Shown here one piece after another: positions 34,955 to 44,371 of a DNA stretch of 64,000 nt; position 1 is the first letter of the stretch; every line of letters starts with the position of its first letter. Under the pieces are notes generated by a model that was not told the DNA's origin, did no database searches, and was given only the letters and a program-made list of their open reading frames with translations. Source of the stretch: Haematobacter missouriensis (lineage in GTDB: Bacteria > Pseudomonadota > Alphaproteobacteria > Rhodobacterales > Rhodobacteraceae); contig NZ_JFGS01000006.1 of the NCBI RefSeq assembly GCF_000740775.1, positions 62,001-126,000 of the forward strand, read 5' to 3'. A program made the translations under genes and the position numbers.

Positions 34955-36214
34955 TCAGGCGGTCAGGGCGCGGAAATGCAGATAGGCGGCCGCGCTCCAG
35001 GAGAAACCCTGTCCGCCCAAGCCCTCTCCCGTGCCGGGGTGGAAATACTCGACGAAACCCGCGGTTTCCATCGCCCGGCTGACGGAATCGCGGAGCGTCC
35101 GGGCCAGGTCCGGCACCCCGTTCCGGTCAAGCCCGGCGGCGAGCAGCCAGTCGATGACGGGCCAGACCGGCCCCCGCCAGTAGCGGCGCGGCTCATAGGC
35201 CGGGCTGTCGGCGGGCGTCGTGGGGAAGGCCACGCGGAGCCCCTGCATCCACTGCCGCATCTCCGTAACCGCCGCATCGCGGATGTCGACGGGCAGATCA
35301 AGTGCGAGCAGCGGGATGAAGCCGGCCTGCGTGGGCGTGGCCACATCGGTTCCGGCGATCAGGTCACGGATGAGAAAGCGGCGATGCTCCGGCGACCAGC
35401 GGGACAGAAGCGCCGCACGGGAGCGCGCTGTCATCGCGCGAAGCTCCTCTCCTGCTTCCGGCAGGGCCAGCGCCTCTGCTACCGTCAGCAGATCCTCCCC
35501 CGCTTTCAGCAGGATCGCGGTCGTCTGCACGCAGCCCATGCGGAAGGGCGCGGCCGCCCACTGCCGCGCCGGTTCCCAGCCGCACTCCGCGTAGGTGTCC
35601 ACAAGGTGGATGAACCGCTGGTAATCTTCATCCCGCGGTCGCATGGCGGGATCCACATGGCCGGTGTCCTTGCGGCGCACCGGTTCCCGTGTGGTGGTGG
35701 GCACGCGGGAGAGCGCCTCATCCCATGCGGGTGAATTATCCGATCCGCTCTCCCACGGGTGGAGCAAGGCCACCAGGCCGGTCCCCTCCGGGTCGCGGGC
35801 CGAATACCACCAGCGATGCCAGCGGAGCGCCGCATCGAACAGCGGGCGGATGCGGGCCTCCGGCGCCCCCCGCTCATGCAGTACGCGCACCGCCATGCCG
35901 AAAACCGGCGGCTGGGTGATGCCGGACGTGGCCACAGCATTCTCCGTGCGCCAGACCTCGGGTCCGGGGTAGTAGCTGTCGCTTGGCTGGTGGAACACGA
36001 TCTGCGGGATCATGCCGTCCGGCCACTGCCCCTCCGCGAGCCGCTCCAGCTCCCGGCAGCCGCGGTCGACGTCATAGGTTGCGAACCCCATGGCGACAAA
36101 GGCAGAATCCCAGTTCCACTGAAACGGGTAGAGCCGATCGGTCGGCAGGGTATATCCGCCCCTGTCATTGCGGGCGAGGACGGCCTTGGCGGCGGCGATG
36201 TGATCGGGTGTCAT
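34955..36214 (-). CDS. GH63-type glycosidase (mannosyl-/glucosylglycerate hydrolase-like)
   Basis: A 419-residue (alpha/alpha)6 glycosidase. It has YPFQWNWDSAFVAMGFA near the start, EGQWPDGMIPQIVFH, the catalytic-acid region LLHPWESGSDNSPAWDEAL, and a C-terminal EYFHPGTGEGLGGQGFSWSAA. This layout fits GH63 enzymes that split mannosylglycerate or glucosylglycerate. The length fits the shorter bacterial group. It sits between a sugar ABC transporter and glucokinase, so the substrate is probably imported and yields glucose. No signal peptide is seen, so it acts in the cytoplasm. A different alpha-glucoside remains possible. Confidence 0.75.
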   Translation of the reverse strand: MTPDHIAAAKAVLARNDRGGYTLPTDRLYPFQWNWDSAFVAMGFATYDVDRGCRELERLAEGQWPDGMIPQIVFHQPSDSYYPGPEVWRTENAVATSGITQPPVFGMAVRVLHERGAPEARIRPLFDAALRWHRWWYSARDPEGTGLVALLHPWESGSDNSPAWDEALSRVPTTTREPVRRKDTGHVDPAMRPRDEDYQRFIHLVDTYAECGWEPARQWAAAPFRMGCVQTTAILLKAGEDLLTVAEALALPEAGEELRAMTARSRAALLSRWSPEHRRFLIRDLIAGTDVATPTQAGFIPLLALDLPVDIRDAAVTEMRQWMQGLRVAFPTTPADSPAYEPRRYWRGPVWPVIDWLLAAGLDRNGVPDLARTLRDSVSRAMETAGFVEYFHPGTGEGLGGQGFSWSAAAYLHFRALTA

Positions 36215-36226
36215 GGGAATGTCCGG

Positions 36227-37276
36227 TCAGGCTGAAAGGCTGCGTCCGCTCTCGGGTGAGAGCCAGACAAGGCGGGTAGTGTCCGGTGCAAGGGCGATCT
36301 CTTCCCCCGGTCGGATGACCTCTCCGGGCGGCAGGCTCACACGGACCGGCTCTCCGGCGATGGTGCCAGTGAGGAGGAGGTGGGAGCCCATCGGTTCGGC
36401 CACGCGGACGGTCATCGGCAGACCCTCGCCCGCAATCGCCCGCTGGACGGCTTCCCCGCGCAGGCCAAGCGTCACGGTCGCGCCTGATCCGGGCGGGGCG
36501 GCGACACGAAAACCACCGAGCGCCACTGCACCATTTTCCACGGGCAGCGTCAGGAAGTTCATGGGCGGATTGCCGATGAAGCCGCCGACGAAGCGCGTCG
36601 TGGGCCGATCATAAATCTCCACGGGCGAACCGATCTGCTCCACCACGCCGTCGTGCATCACCGCGATCCTGTCGGACAGGCCCATCGCCTCCGTCTGGTC
36701 GTGGGTAACGTAGAGCGTGGTGGTTCCGGCCTCCGCCAGCACCTGCTTCAGCTCCGTCCGCATCTCCAGCCGCAGCAGCGCGTCGAGGTTGGAAAGCGGC
36801 TCGTCCATCAGGAGCACTGCCGGTTCGACGGCAAGCGCCCGCGCCACTGCTACCCGCTGCCGCTGGCCCCCGGAGAGCTTGTTCGGATAGCGGTCGAGAT
36901 AGGGCTCGATATGCAAAAGCGCCGCGGCCCTTGCGACCTGCGCTGTCACGCGGGCCTCCTCCGCCTTCTGCATCCTGAGACCGAAGGCCACGTTCTCCCG
37001 CACGGTCATATGGGGAAAGACCGCGTAGTTCTGGAACACCATGGCCAGTCCGCGGTCCTTCGGTTCCAGACCGAGCACCGAGCGGGCGCCGATGCGGACA
37101 TCCCCGGAGGTCGCCGTCTCCAGACCCGCGACGATGCGGAGCAGCGTGGTCTTGCCGCAGCCGGCGGGGCCGAGGAGGGAGACGAATTCTCCGTCCCGGA
37201 CGGTGAGGGACACTTCCTTCAGCGCGTCGGTGGCGCCGAAACGCTTCCGTATGCGGTCAATGACGATATCAGCCAT
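36227..37276 (-). CDS. Sugar ABC transporter ATPase (MalK/UgpC type)
   Basis: A 349-residue ATPase. It has Walker A GPAGCGKTTLL (an Ala where Ser is usual), signature LSGGQRQRVAVARAL, Walker B LLMDEPLSNLD, the switch His in VTHDQTEA, and a C-terminal MOP/TOBE part (from about residue 235). It follows two MalF/MalG-type permeases, so it powers import of the operon's sugar. It ends 12 bp before the glycosidase gene. Confidence 0.9.
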   Translation of the reverse strand: MADIVIDRIRKRFGATDALKEVSLTVRDGEFVSLLGPAGCGKTTLLRIVAGLETATSGDVRIGARSVLGLEPKDRGLAMVFQNYAVFPHMTVRENVAFGLRMQKAEEARVTAQVARAAALLHIEPYLDRYPNKLSGGQRQRVAVARALAVEPAVLLMDEPLSNLDALLRLEMRTELKQVLAEAGTTTLYVTHDQTEAMGLSDRIAVMHDGVVEQIGSPVEIYDRPTTRFVGGFIGNPPMNFLTLPVENGAVALGGFRVAAPPGSGATVTLGLRGEAVQRAIAGEGLPMTVRVAEPMGSHLLLTGTIAGEPVRVSLPPGEVIRPGEEIALAPDTTRLVWLSPESGRSLSA

Positions 37277-37291
37277 GGATGGATCTTCCGG

Positions 37292-38134
37292 TCATTTCGA
37301 CGAAACGCCCCATATCGCGAACAGGTAACGCCGAACGGCGAAGATGAACGCGACAGAGGGCACGATGAGCAGCAGCCCGCCTGCAAAGCGATAGTGGAGC
37401 GGGCTTTCCGACAGGACGGTGAGCAGATAGGCGGTGAGCGTCCGGTTGCGGACGGTCAGGACGGAGGCCGCGAACACCTCGTTCCACGAGATGACGAAGG
37501 CGAACACCGCCGTCGCCGCGAATCCGGGCAGCGCCAGCGGCACGACGATGCGGAAGAACGCCTTCAGCCGCGAGCAGCCGAAGACCCATGCGGCCTCCTC
37601 CAGCTCCCGCGGGACGCCCATGAAGATGCCCTGCGTCACCAGCGCCGCAAAGGGCAGCGCGAGGATGGTGTGGATCAGCCCGACGCCCAGCACCGTGTCA
37701 TAAAGACCGAGCCGGATGTAGGACACCGTGAGCGGCAGGGCCAGAACCGCCAGCGGGAAGGCGCGGGTCAGAAGCACCATGACCCGGAACAGGTTCTTGC
37801 CGCGAAAGTCGTACCGGGCGAGCGCATAGCCGGCGGGCGCGCCCAGCAGCAGCGACAGCAGCACCGTGATCCCCGCCGCCCAGAGCGAGTTCAGCAGGGC
37901 CGTGATCAGCCCCTCCGTCTGGAGAAAGACCATGAACGCATCGAGCGAGACATTGGTGGGCAGAATGGTCTTGGGCCATTGGTAAACTCCCTGCCTGCCC
38001 CCGAAGGCGCCAAGCGCAAGCAGATAGATCGGCACCAGAACCCAGGCGCAGAGCACGGCGATCCCGGCCCAGAACAGCAGGCGGCGCGCGGCGGGCACGC
38101 TGGGAGGGGCGGCGGTCACGGGTGTATCGCTCAT
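37292..38134 (-). CDS. Sugar ABC transporter permease, MalG type
   Basis: A 280-residue permease with six hydrophobic helices. The EAA loop reads ELEEAAWVFGCSRLKAFFRIVVPLALPG, which docks on the ATPase. The N-terminus has a helix LLFWAGIAVLCAWVLVPIYLLALG. It overlaps the upstream permease by four bases. Confidence 0.9.
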   Translation of the reverse strand: MSDTPVTAAPPSVPAARRLLFWAGIAVLCAWVLVPIYLLALGAFGGRQGVYQWPKTILPTNVSLDAFMVFLQTEGLITALLNSLWAAGITVLLSLLLGAPAGYALARYDFRGKNLFRVMVLLTRAFPLAVLALPLTVSYIRLGLYDTVLGVGLIHTILALPFAALVTQGIFMGVPRELEEAAWVFGCSRLKAFFRIVVPLALPGFAATAVFAFVISWNEVFAASVLTVRNRTLTAYLLTVLSESPLHYRFAGGLLLIVPSVAFIFAVRRYLFAIWGVSSK

Positions 38135-38979
38135 GGCAGCCGCTCCGGATCGACCTTGATGGCTTTCAGGTAAACGAATGTCGCGGCGAGCGAGATCACC
38201 ATGATCAGCACGGCATAGGCCCCTGCCACCGCATAGTTCTGGTTGTCATGCTGCCAGACGTAGGTTTCGCCCATCAGCACCGGGAAGTTCCGTCCGCCGA
38301 GCGCATAGACGACCGCAAACACCTCGAACGCCAGAACGGTGCGCAGGATGAGGGCGGATTGCAGCGCCGGGCGGATGAGGGGCAGGGTGATCTTGGTGAA
38401 CCGTGTCCAGCGCGACGCGCCGAAGACCGCTGCCGCCTCGCCGAAATCCTTCGGCACCTGATTCAGCCCCGCGACGATCACGATGAGCACGATGGCGGTG
38501 GAACGCCAGATCTCCGCCGCGACCACGCCGAAGAACAGCGCGACCGGCGTCTGGTAGGTGAGCCAGGCCGTCTGCCGGGGGATCACGCCCAGCATGTAGA
38601 GCAGGCTGTTGAGATAACCCGAGTTCTGCAGGATGGAGAGCCAGACCAGCCCTGCCGCCAGATCGGATATCGCAAGCGGGATCGTCCAGATCCACAGGAT
38701 CGTCTCCCGCCCCCGCCCGATCTTGGCCACCATCGTCCCCATGAGCAGCGACAACGCCACCTGCACGGGAACGACGATCGCCGTCAGCAGCAGCATATTG
38801 CGAAGCGCCGGGGCGAAATTCAGATCTCCCGCCATCCGCCGGACATGGTCGAGCGTCGGCTGCCCGCCGTCGGAGAAGGCCAGCCAGACCGTCTGCACCA
38901 GCGGGATGAGGAACAGCACCACCAGAAACACGCTGGCGGGCAGGATGAGCAGATAGGGCGTCCAGCGTCTTTCGGGCAT
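38131..38979 (-). CDS. Sugar ABC transporter permease, MalF type
   Basis: A 282-residue permease. It opens PYLLILPASVFLVVLFLIPLVQTVWLAFSDG, the usual MalF start, and has the EAA loop DFGEAAAVFGASRWTRFTKITLPLIRPA. It pairs with the MalG-type protein. A 356-bp gap separates it from the binding-protein gene upstream. Confidence 0.9.
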   Translation of the reverse strand: MPERRWTPYLLILPASVFLVVLFLIPLVQTVWLAFSDGGQPTLDHVRRMAGDLNFAPALRNMLLLTAIVVPVQVALSLLMGTMVAKIGRGRETILWIWTIPLAISDLAAGLVWLSILQNSGYLNSLLYMLGVIPRQTAWLTYQTPVALFFGVVAAEIWRSTAIVLIVIVAGLNQVPKDFGEAAAVFGASRWTRFTKITLPLIRPALQSALILRTVLAFEVFAVVYALGGRNFPVLMGETYVWQHDNQNYAVAGAYAVLIMVISLAATFVYLKAIKVDPERLP

Positions 38980-39335
38980 GGTATCCTGCGTGACTGGGGC
39001 TTCCGGGGCGACGTTTCCAGATCAGAAATGGCGCCCCGGGGACTGCGATGGTGGCGGTGGTGGATACCGGCCAGAGAAGCGGTGGGCCTCGACCGGCAGG
39101 TTTCCGGGAAGGGTTTTGCGGGTCACCGGGTCTCAGGGTCTTCGGGTTGCCGAGGGAAGCCGGTTATGGGGGCCGATATGGCCTGGCATGAAGGCCGGGT
39201 CCGGCGGGCGGCGAACCGCCCGCCGTCCGTCTCTGACGGATCAGGGGGGAGGGATGATCCGCCGGGACAGCGGTGCGCCGGGGAGGGCGGCGCGATCCGC
39301 CGGTGCCGTCATGTCAGTGGGCGCTCCTTCATCCC
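38980..39335. other. Gap between binding-protein and permease genes, with a hairpin
   Basis: No gene is seen here. It is GC-rich and holds the hairpin at 39203-39224. In binding-protein transporter operons such gaps often carry a stem that keeps more of the first transcript. Confidence 0.55.
39203..39224 (-). terminator. Perfect 9-bp stem-loop after the binding-protein gene
   Basis: GGCGGGCGG (39203-39211) pairs exactly with CCGCCCGCC (39216-39224) around CGAA. It lies about 110 bp after the stop of the binding-protein gene. No T tract follows on the minus strand. A partial terminator or mRNA-stabilising stem is likely. Confidence 0.5.
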
Positions 39336-40613
39336 TCATTCCACGGGGCAGGGGCCGTCGCTTTTCGCGTCTGGTGCCCAGCAGGGTGCCTTTGTCGACT
39401 CCATGAGGCCGCTCAGCACCTTGGCCTCCGCGTCCAGCACGGTCTGGATATCCTCTCCGTTCAGGACGATGCGCTGGAACGTGTCGGTGTAGATCTTGTT
39501 GAACTCACCCCCCTTGTCGCCCAGCCCGACCGGAAGGAGAGAGATCATCCCGTCGCTTGCCGTCTGTGTGGCGGTGACGGCTGCGGCCATCGCCGCGATG
39601 CCGGGATCGCCGCCTTCGGGCAGCGGTACGGAAAGGGTGGGGAAGAAGCCGACCTTCTCCGCCGTCATGAGCTGCACCTCGGGCGTGACGAGATGCGCGA
39701 TGACCTTCTCCGCGCCGGCCACATCGGGCGAGCCCTGCGGGATGGCCAGCCCCGCGACGACCGGCATGTAACCCCGGCCCTTCGGGCCCGCGGGTGCTGG
39801 GAAGACCTTCACCTGATCGGGCATGGAGACGACGGCCTCCTTCAGTCGCGCGACGTGATCCCATGCCACCCATACCTCGTCGGCGAGAAGCGGCTCCTGC
39901 ATGAACCCGTAATTGGTGGAGGAGGGATTGGTCACGGCCCAGAGCGCCTTCATCATCTCCCAGCCCTTCACGGCCTCCGGCGACTTGAAGGTCCGCACCA
40001 CGCCACCGGTGTAGGAGGGGTAGAGATAGCCCTGGAAGAAGCGGGAGAAGAGACCCTTCGGCCCGGCAGGGAAGCCGATCCGCGCCTGCCCCGTCGCCTC
40101 CTGCATGGCCTTGCCCCAGGCGATGAGCTGCTCATAGGTCAGCGCATTCAGATCCGCGCCTTCGGGGAGGAATTCCAGCGCCTCCTGTTTCGCGACCATG
40201 ACATAGGTCGCCTGCATCCACGGAATATACTGCTGGTGGTCATGTCCTAGCTTGCCCAGATCCATCAGCGCGGGGGTGATACCCCTGTCCTTCAGCGACG
40301 CGGCGATGTCGTCGAGCGGGCTGAGCATGTTCCGGTCCGCCAACGGGGCAAGCTCGCCATGCGTTGCGCCGACGAGGCTGATGGTGTGTTTTCCGGCTTC
40401 CGCCTCCGCAGCCATGCGGACGGCGAATTGCGGCGGCTCCTCCACCACGTAGTCCACACCGTCCAGGCCCTTCAACAACTCCTGCCGGACGGCCGTCGCT
40501 TCCTCGATCGGGCGGAGCTGGGTGGACAGGAATATCGTTTCCGCCCAAGCGGTGCTTGCCGTCGTCGCGGCGAGGATGGCAAGCGCCAGCCCCTTGCAGG
40601 TTGCAGTTGTCAT
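39336..40613 (-). CDS. Sugar ABC transporter substrate-binding protein
   Basis: A 425-residue solute-binding protein with a signal peptide (LALAILAATTASTAWA, cut near residue 24). MalE-like segments include NALTYEQLIAWGKAMQ, GPKGRGYMPVVAGLAIPQGS and a long helical end. It probably catches the operon's sugar in the periplasm. The ATG at 40613 was chosen because it starts on the signal peptide; it overlaps the LacI gene by four bases. Confidence 0.88.
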   Translation of the reverse strand: MTTATCKGLALAILAATTASTAWAETIFLSTQLRPIEEATAVRQELLKGLDGVDYVVEEPPQFAVRMAAEAEAGKHTISLVGATHGELAPLADRNMLSPLDDIAASLKDRGITPALMDLGKLGHDHQQYIPWMQATYVMVAKQEALEFLPEGADLNALTYEQLIAWGKAMQEATGQARIGFPAGPKGLFSRFFQGYLYPSYTGGVVRTFKSPEAVKGWEMMKALWAVTNPSSTNYGFMQEPLLADEVWVAWDHVARLKEAVVSMPDQVKVFPAPAGPKGRGYMPVVAGLAIPQGSPDVAGAEKVIAHLVTPEVQLMTAEKVGFFPTLSVPLPEGGDPGIAAMAAAVTATQTASDGMISLLPVGLGDKGGEFNKIYTDTFQRIVLNGEDIQTVLDAEAKVLSGLMESTKAPCWAPDAKSDGPCPVE

Positions 40614-41632
40614 GATGTCTCCCTCCCTTGATTGGCCTTGCTCGGCCAAAGATGGCTTTCCCGGTCCACGAAACTGACGGGGCGCAGATCCTGAAGTTCC
40701 GCAGCGGGGCGTCCGGCCATGGCGCCGATAATGAGCTCTGCCACCCGGTGCCCGAGCGCCTCGCCCTGCATGCGCATGGTGGAGAGCGACGGATGGCTGA
40801 AGGCGCCGAGGGGCAGGTTGTCATGCCCCACCACCGCCGCGGAACGTCCCGCGGCGCGCAATGCGCCAAGCGCGCCAATGGCCATTTCATCCGTCGTGCA
40901 GAGAAGCGCCGTCGGCGGATCCTGTGTGGCGAGCAGCGCCTGCGTCGCGTCGAAACCGCCCTGTTCGGACAGCTCGCCCAACGCCAGCAGATCGGCGGGA
41001 AGACCCGCCGCCGCCATCGCGCCCCGCCAGCCCGTCGCGCGGGCATGGGCAAAGAAGAAATCCTGATTGCCGGCGACATGACCGATCCTGCGATGCCCGT
41101 CCGCGATGAACCGCTCCGTCGCGCGGCGAAAGCCATCTTCGCCATCACCGTCGAGCCATGGGTGCGGCTGGGCATTCTCCGTCCGTCCGTCCGTCACGAA
41201 GGGTACGCCGCGGGATTGCAGGAAGGTCACACGCTCATCCTGCCTGCGGGTGCGGACCAGCAGGATCGCATCCACCCGCCGCCCGTCCACGAAGCGGCGG
41301 CAGATGTCGATCTCGCTTTCCCCTTTCGGGACCGGCGCGATCATGAGGTTGAGCCGTTCCTGCGCCAGCCGCTCCGCGCAGCCGGACAGCAGGTCCAGCA
41401 GGTGCGGCGTCCCGATCCGGCCCGCAGCGATGGGAAGTGGAACGGCCACGAGTTCCGCCCGCTGACGACGCAGCCGCCGGGCGGAGGCGTTGGGGCGGTA
41501 GCCCGCCGCATCCGCCGCCTGCCGCACGCGGTTCCGGGTCGCCTCTGCCACGTCGGAATAGCCGTCCAGCGCCCGTGACACCGTGGTGATCGACAGGTTG
41601 AGGGATTCGGCAAGTTCGCGCAGGTTTGTCAT
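40610..41632 (-). CDS. LacI-family regulator of the sugar operon
   Basis: A 340-residue repressor. The N-terminal DNA-binding part is NLRELAESLNLSITTVSRALDGYSDVAEATRNRVRQAADAAGYRPNASARRL. A periplasmic-binding-protein-like sensor domain follows. It is the first gene of the minus-strand operon, just after a palindrome at 41656-41671, so it probably controls itself and the genes behind it. GGAGGAG precedes the ATG. Confidence 0.92.
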   Translation of the reverse strand: MTNLRELAESLNLSITTVSRALDGYSDVAEATRNRVRQAADAAGYRPNASARRLRRQRAELVAVPLPIAAGRIGTPHLLDLLSGCAERLAQERLNLMIAPVPKGESEIDICRRFVDGRRVDAILLVRTRRQDERVTFLQSRGVPFVTDGRTENAQPHPWLDGDGEDGFRRATERFIADGHRRIGHVAGNQDFFFAHARATGWRGAMAAAGLPADLLALGELSEQGGFDATQALLATQDPPTALLCTTDEMAIGALGALRAAGRSAAVVGHDNLPLGAFSHPSLSTMRMQGEALGHRVAELIIGAMAGRPAAELQDLRPVSFVDRESHLWPSKANQGRETS

Positions 41633-41655
41633 GTCTCCTCCGAGGCGAAGTCTCT

Positions 41656-41678
41656 CCCAAAACGTTTTGGGCTGTCAA
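41656..41678 (-). promoter_or_regulatory. LacI-type operator inside the operon promoter
   Basis: CCCAAAACGTTTTGGG at 41656-41671 is a perfect 16-bp palindrome with the central CG of LacI-family sites. On the minus strand a perfect TTGACA -35 box (41678-41673) lies two bases before it, so the palindrome fills the spacer to a weak -10. The repressor start follows about 24 bp later. Confidence 0.8.
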
Positions 41679-41730
41679 GGAATGCGTTGGGGAGAATGCG
41701 TTGCGGAGAATGCGTGCAGAAAGACGAGAA

Positions 41731-41759
41731 AAAACCCCGGAGCGGGGCTCCGGGGTTTT
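41731..41759 (-). terminator. Terminator of rpmI-rplT (works both ways)
   Basis: AAAACCCCGGAGC (41731-41743) pairs exactly with GCTCCGGGGTTTT (41747-41759) around GGG. The minus-strand reading gives a strong stem followed by T residues. It lies 27 bp after the rplT stop. The plus-strand reading also ends in TTTT. Confidence 0.85.
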
Positions 41760-41786
41760 CATGACTGTCCGAACGTGCGGGTGGGA

Positions 41787-42152
41787 TCAGGCGGCCAGAG
41801 CGGCCTTGGCCTTTTCCACGATCGCACCGAAGGCTTCCGGCTCATGCACGGCGAGATCGGCGAGCACCTTGCGGTCCACCTCGATCCCCGATTTGGCAAG
41901 GCCGTTGATGAAGACCGAGTAGGTCATATCGGCATCGGCCAGCCGCACGGCGGCGTTGATGCGCTGGATCCACAGCGCGCGGAAGTTCCGCTTGCGGACC
42001 TTCCGGTCGCGCGTCGCGTACTGGTTCGCCTTGTCCACCGCCTGCGTGGCGGTGCGGAAGTTGCGCGAACGGGCGGAGTAGTAGCCCTTCGCGGCCTTCA
42101 GGATTTTCTTGTGAGCGGCGTGGGTGACCTTGCCGGATTTGACGCGTGCCAT
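41787..42152 (-). CDS. rplT: 50S ribosomal protein L20
   Basis: A 121-residue L20. It opens [33 protein letters not shown] and has [18 protein letters not shown], as the family does. L20 binds 23S rRNA early in assembly and represses its own operon in some bacteria. It follows rpmI by 13 bases. The usual companion infC is not beside it in this window. Confidence 0.97.
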   Translation of the reverse strand: MARVKSGKVTHAAHKKILKAAKGYYSARSRNFRTATQAVDKANQYATRDRKVRKRNFRALWIQRINAAVRLADADMTYSVFINGLAKSGIEVDRKVLADLAVHEPEAFGAIVEKAKAALAA

Positions 42153-42165
42153 CTGTCAGCCTCCC

Positions 42166-42366
42166 TCAGCGATCGTACGGCATGTATTTCTTGACGATCT
42201 TCGCGTCCGAGTCGGACAGGATCATCGTCCCGGTCACTTCGCGGATGAATTTCGTCGAGCGTTTGATCATGCCGTGGCGTTTCCCGGCGGGACCGGCTTT
42301 CACTTTGCCCGTCGCGGTCATCGAGAACCGCTTCTTGGCGGCAGACTTGGTCTTCATCTTGGGCAT
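42166..42366 (-). CDS. rpmI: 50S ribosomal protein L35
   Basis: A 66-residue L35 ([20 protein letters not shown] at the start, KKYMPYDR near the end). The start at 42366 is the family start; an ATG two codons earlier and a long open extension beyond it are not used. GAGGAG precedes it. It is the first gene of the rpmI-rplT pair. Confidence 0.96.
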   Translation of the reverse strand: MPKMKTKSAAKKRFSMTATGKVKAGPAGKRHGMIKRSTKFIREVTGTMILSDSDAKIVKKYMPYDR

Positions 42367-42443
42367 TTCCATCTCCTCTTTCGAGTGGTCTTCCGCGCGA
42401 CTCGGCATGCCACACCGGCCGGCCGCACGATTTCGGAAGGCGC

Positions 42444-42472
42444 CGCATACACGGGACCGGCGGGAGAGACAA
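42444..42472 (-). promoter_or_regulatory. rpmI: Likely housekeeping promoter of rpmI-rplT
   Basis: On the minus strand TTGTCT (42472-42467) and TATGCG (42449-42444) are 17 bp apart, like a sigma-70 promoter. It lies about 80 bp before the rpmI start. No other promoter-like pair stands out in this gap. Confidence 0.45.
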
Positions 42473-42524
42473 GGGTGATGCGGCATTTTCCCGAAATCCG
42501 TCGCGCCTTGCGGTGCTGGTGCCG

Positions 42525-42687
42525 TAACAGGCTGCTGAAAAGTCGGCAGCTGTCCGGGGTTCCATTGAAAGCCAGGAGCTGGTCCGCTTCCGAGCCAAAA
42601 CTTGCGGCTCTCGTGGCGCTCTTCAACGATGTGGGGAAAGATCTCCGCCCCAGTGTAAAGCCCAGAATGCTCTTTCGGCAGCCTGCC
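42525..42687. mobile_element. MITE-like inverted-repeat element, copy 2
   Basis: The left end TAACAGGCTGCTGAAAAG matches the inverse of the right end, which reads CGGCAGGCTGCCGAAAGA on the other strand. The inside shares blocks with copy 3 at 47266, such as ATTGAAAGCCAGG and GATCTCCGCCCC. It is about 163 bp, the same length as copy 1. No intact gene lies within. It sits between the pyk end and the rpmI promoter. Confidence 0.6.
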
Positions 42688-42806
42688 GGGAACACGTCGC
42701 GCCCCGCGTTCAGGATTCCCGTGCGGGAATTCATTCCTTCGGGAGAGGGCGCGACGGAAGCAAAGCCGCCTCGGCTCCGGGTTCAACCGGGCGGAAAGGG
42801 CGCGCC

Positions 42807-44258
42807 CTATTCGGCGTCCTCCTCCACCTTCATGATCTGGCGCACCTCGCAGGGCGCGATACGCAGGATGTTGGTCGTGCCTTGCGTGTTGAAGGGCACG
42901 CCCGCGATGACGATGATGTTGTCCTGAGGGCTGGCGAAACCGTGGTTGATAGCTGCGCGCACCCCGTTCAGCACCGCCGTGCGGAACCGGTCAAGCTCCC
43001 CCGTCATCACGCAGTAGGTGCCCCAGGTGAGGCAAAGCTGCCGCGCGACCTCCGGCGTCATGGTCATGGCGATCTGCGGTATACGCGAGCGTTCGCGCGC
43101 CACCAGCCGCGCCGACCGCCCCGTCTGGGTGAAGCAGCAGATCGCCTGAAGCTCGGTGGATTCCGCCACCTGGCGCGCGGCGGCGACGATGCTTTCCGCA
43201 CGGCCTGGATGCGGCACCTTCCGGGAGCTTTCGATGATCTCGCGATAGGTCGGATCGGTTTCCACCTCCTCCGCCACGGCGTTCATCGTGCGGACCGCCT
43301 CGACCGGGTATTTTCCGGCAGCGCTTTCGGCGGAGAGCATGACGGCATCCGCACCCTCATAGATCGCGGCCGCGACGTCGGACACCTCCGCTCGCGTCGG
43401 CATGGGCGATTCGATCATGCTCTCGAGCATCTGGGTCGCGATGATGACCGGCTTGGCCGCAGCCCGGCACTTCCGCCCGATACGCTTCTGGATCGGCGGT
43501 ACGTTCTGGACGGGCAGTTCCACCCCCAGATCGCCGCGGGCGACCATGATCCCGTCCGATACCTCCAGGATCTCGTTCAGCGCCTTCACGGCAGCGGGCT
43601 TTTCGATCTTGGACAGAATCAGCGCCCGGCCTCTCGCCAGCTCCCGCGCCTCCGTCACGTCGGCAGCCCGCTGCACGAAGGAGAGCGCAAGCCAGTCCAC
43701 GCCAAGCCCGCAGGCGAATTCCAGATCGGCCCGGTCCTTCTCGGACAGGGCGGCGAGCGGGAGTACCACATCCGGCACGTTCACGCCCTTGCGGTTGGAG
43801 ATGGTGCCCCCCGCGATCACCGTGCAATCGGCGTAATCCACGCCACAGGCGGTGACGGAGAGCCGTATCTTTCCGTCATTGACCAGCAGTGTCGCGCCGG
43901 GTTCCAGCGCTGCAAAAATCTCGGGGTGAGGAAGGCACACCCGCTGCTGGTTCCCCGGGGCTGGATCGAGGTCGAAGCGGAATGCCGCGCCCTCCTCAAG
44001 CACTTCTGAGCCGTTCGCAAATACCCCGCAGCGGAGTTTGGGACCCTGAAGGTCGGCGAGAATGCCGATCGGGCGGCCGATATCCGTTTCCACCTGCCGG
44101 ATGATGGCGTGGCGCGCGGCCTGTTCTGCCTGACTGCCATGGCTCATGTTCAGGCGGAAGACGTCCGCACCCGCCTCGAAAAGCGCGCGGATCGTCTCGT
44201 AATCGCTGGAGGAAGGGCCAAGCGTGGCCACGATTTTAACGTTGCGTTGGCGTCTCAT
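42807..44258 (-). CDS. pyk: Pyruvate kinase
   Basis: A 483-residue glycolytic enzyme making pyruvate and ATP from phosphoenolpyruvate and ADP. It has [35 protein letters not shown] at the start, [12 protein letters not shown], the active-site Lys in [29 protein letters not shown], and [22 protein letters not shown]. Length is normal. It is divergent from the amidohydrolase gene, and copy 2 of the inverted-repeat element lies after its stop. Confidence 0.97.
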   Translation of the reverse strand: MRRQRNVKIVATLGPSSSDYETIRALFEAGADVFRLNMSHGSQAEQAARHAIIRQVETDIGRPIGILADLQGPKLRCGVFANGSEVLEEGAAFRFDLDPAPGNQQRVCLPHPEIFAALEPGATLLVNDGKIRLSVTACGVDYADCTVIAGGTISNRKGVNVPDVVLPLAALSEKDRADLEFACGLGVDWLALSFVQRAADVTEARELARGRALILSKIEKPAAVKALNEILEVSDGIMVARGDLGVELPVQNVPPIQKRIGRKCRAAAKPVIIATQMLESMIESPMPTRAEVSDVAAAIYEGADAVMLSAESAAGKYPVEAVRTMNAVAEEVETDPTYREIIESSRKVPHPGRAESIVAAARQVAESTELQAICCFTQTGRSARLVARERSRIPQIAMTMTPEVARQLCLTWGTYCVMTGELDRFRTAVLNGVRAAINHGFASPQDNIIVIAGVPFNTQGTTNILRIAPCEVRQIMKVEEDAE

Positions 44259-44371
44259 CTGTCCTCGTTCGCGCTAACGGGCTTGTTCGGGCGCACTATT
44301 GCCCCATTGCGGCGTTGCGGCAACTGGTCGTTTGTCGGAAGCGGATCTATGGTCCGCTCGCGGAGGCCCGA

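Noticed and set aside
36653-39492. Two long plus-strand open frames opposite the sugar ABC transporter genes
   Set aside because: Their translations are rich in Arg, His, Gln and Asp, as is usual for antisense frames. The minus-strand genes are clear family members.
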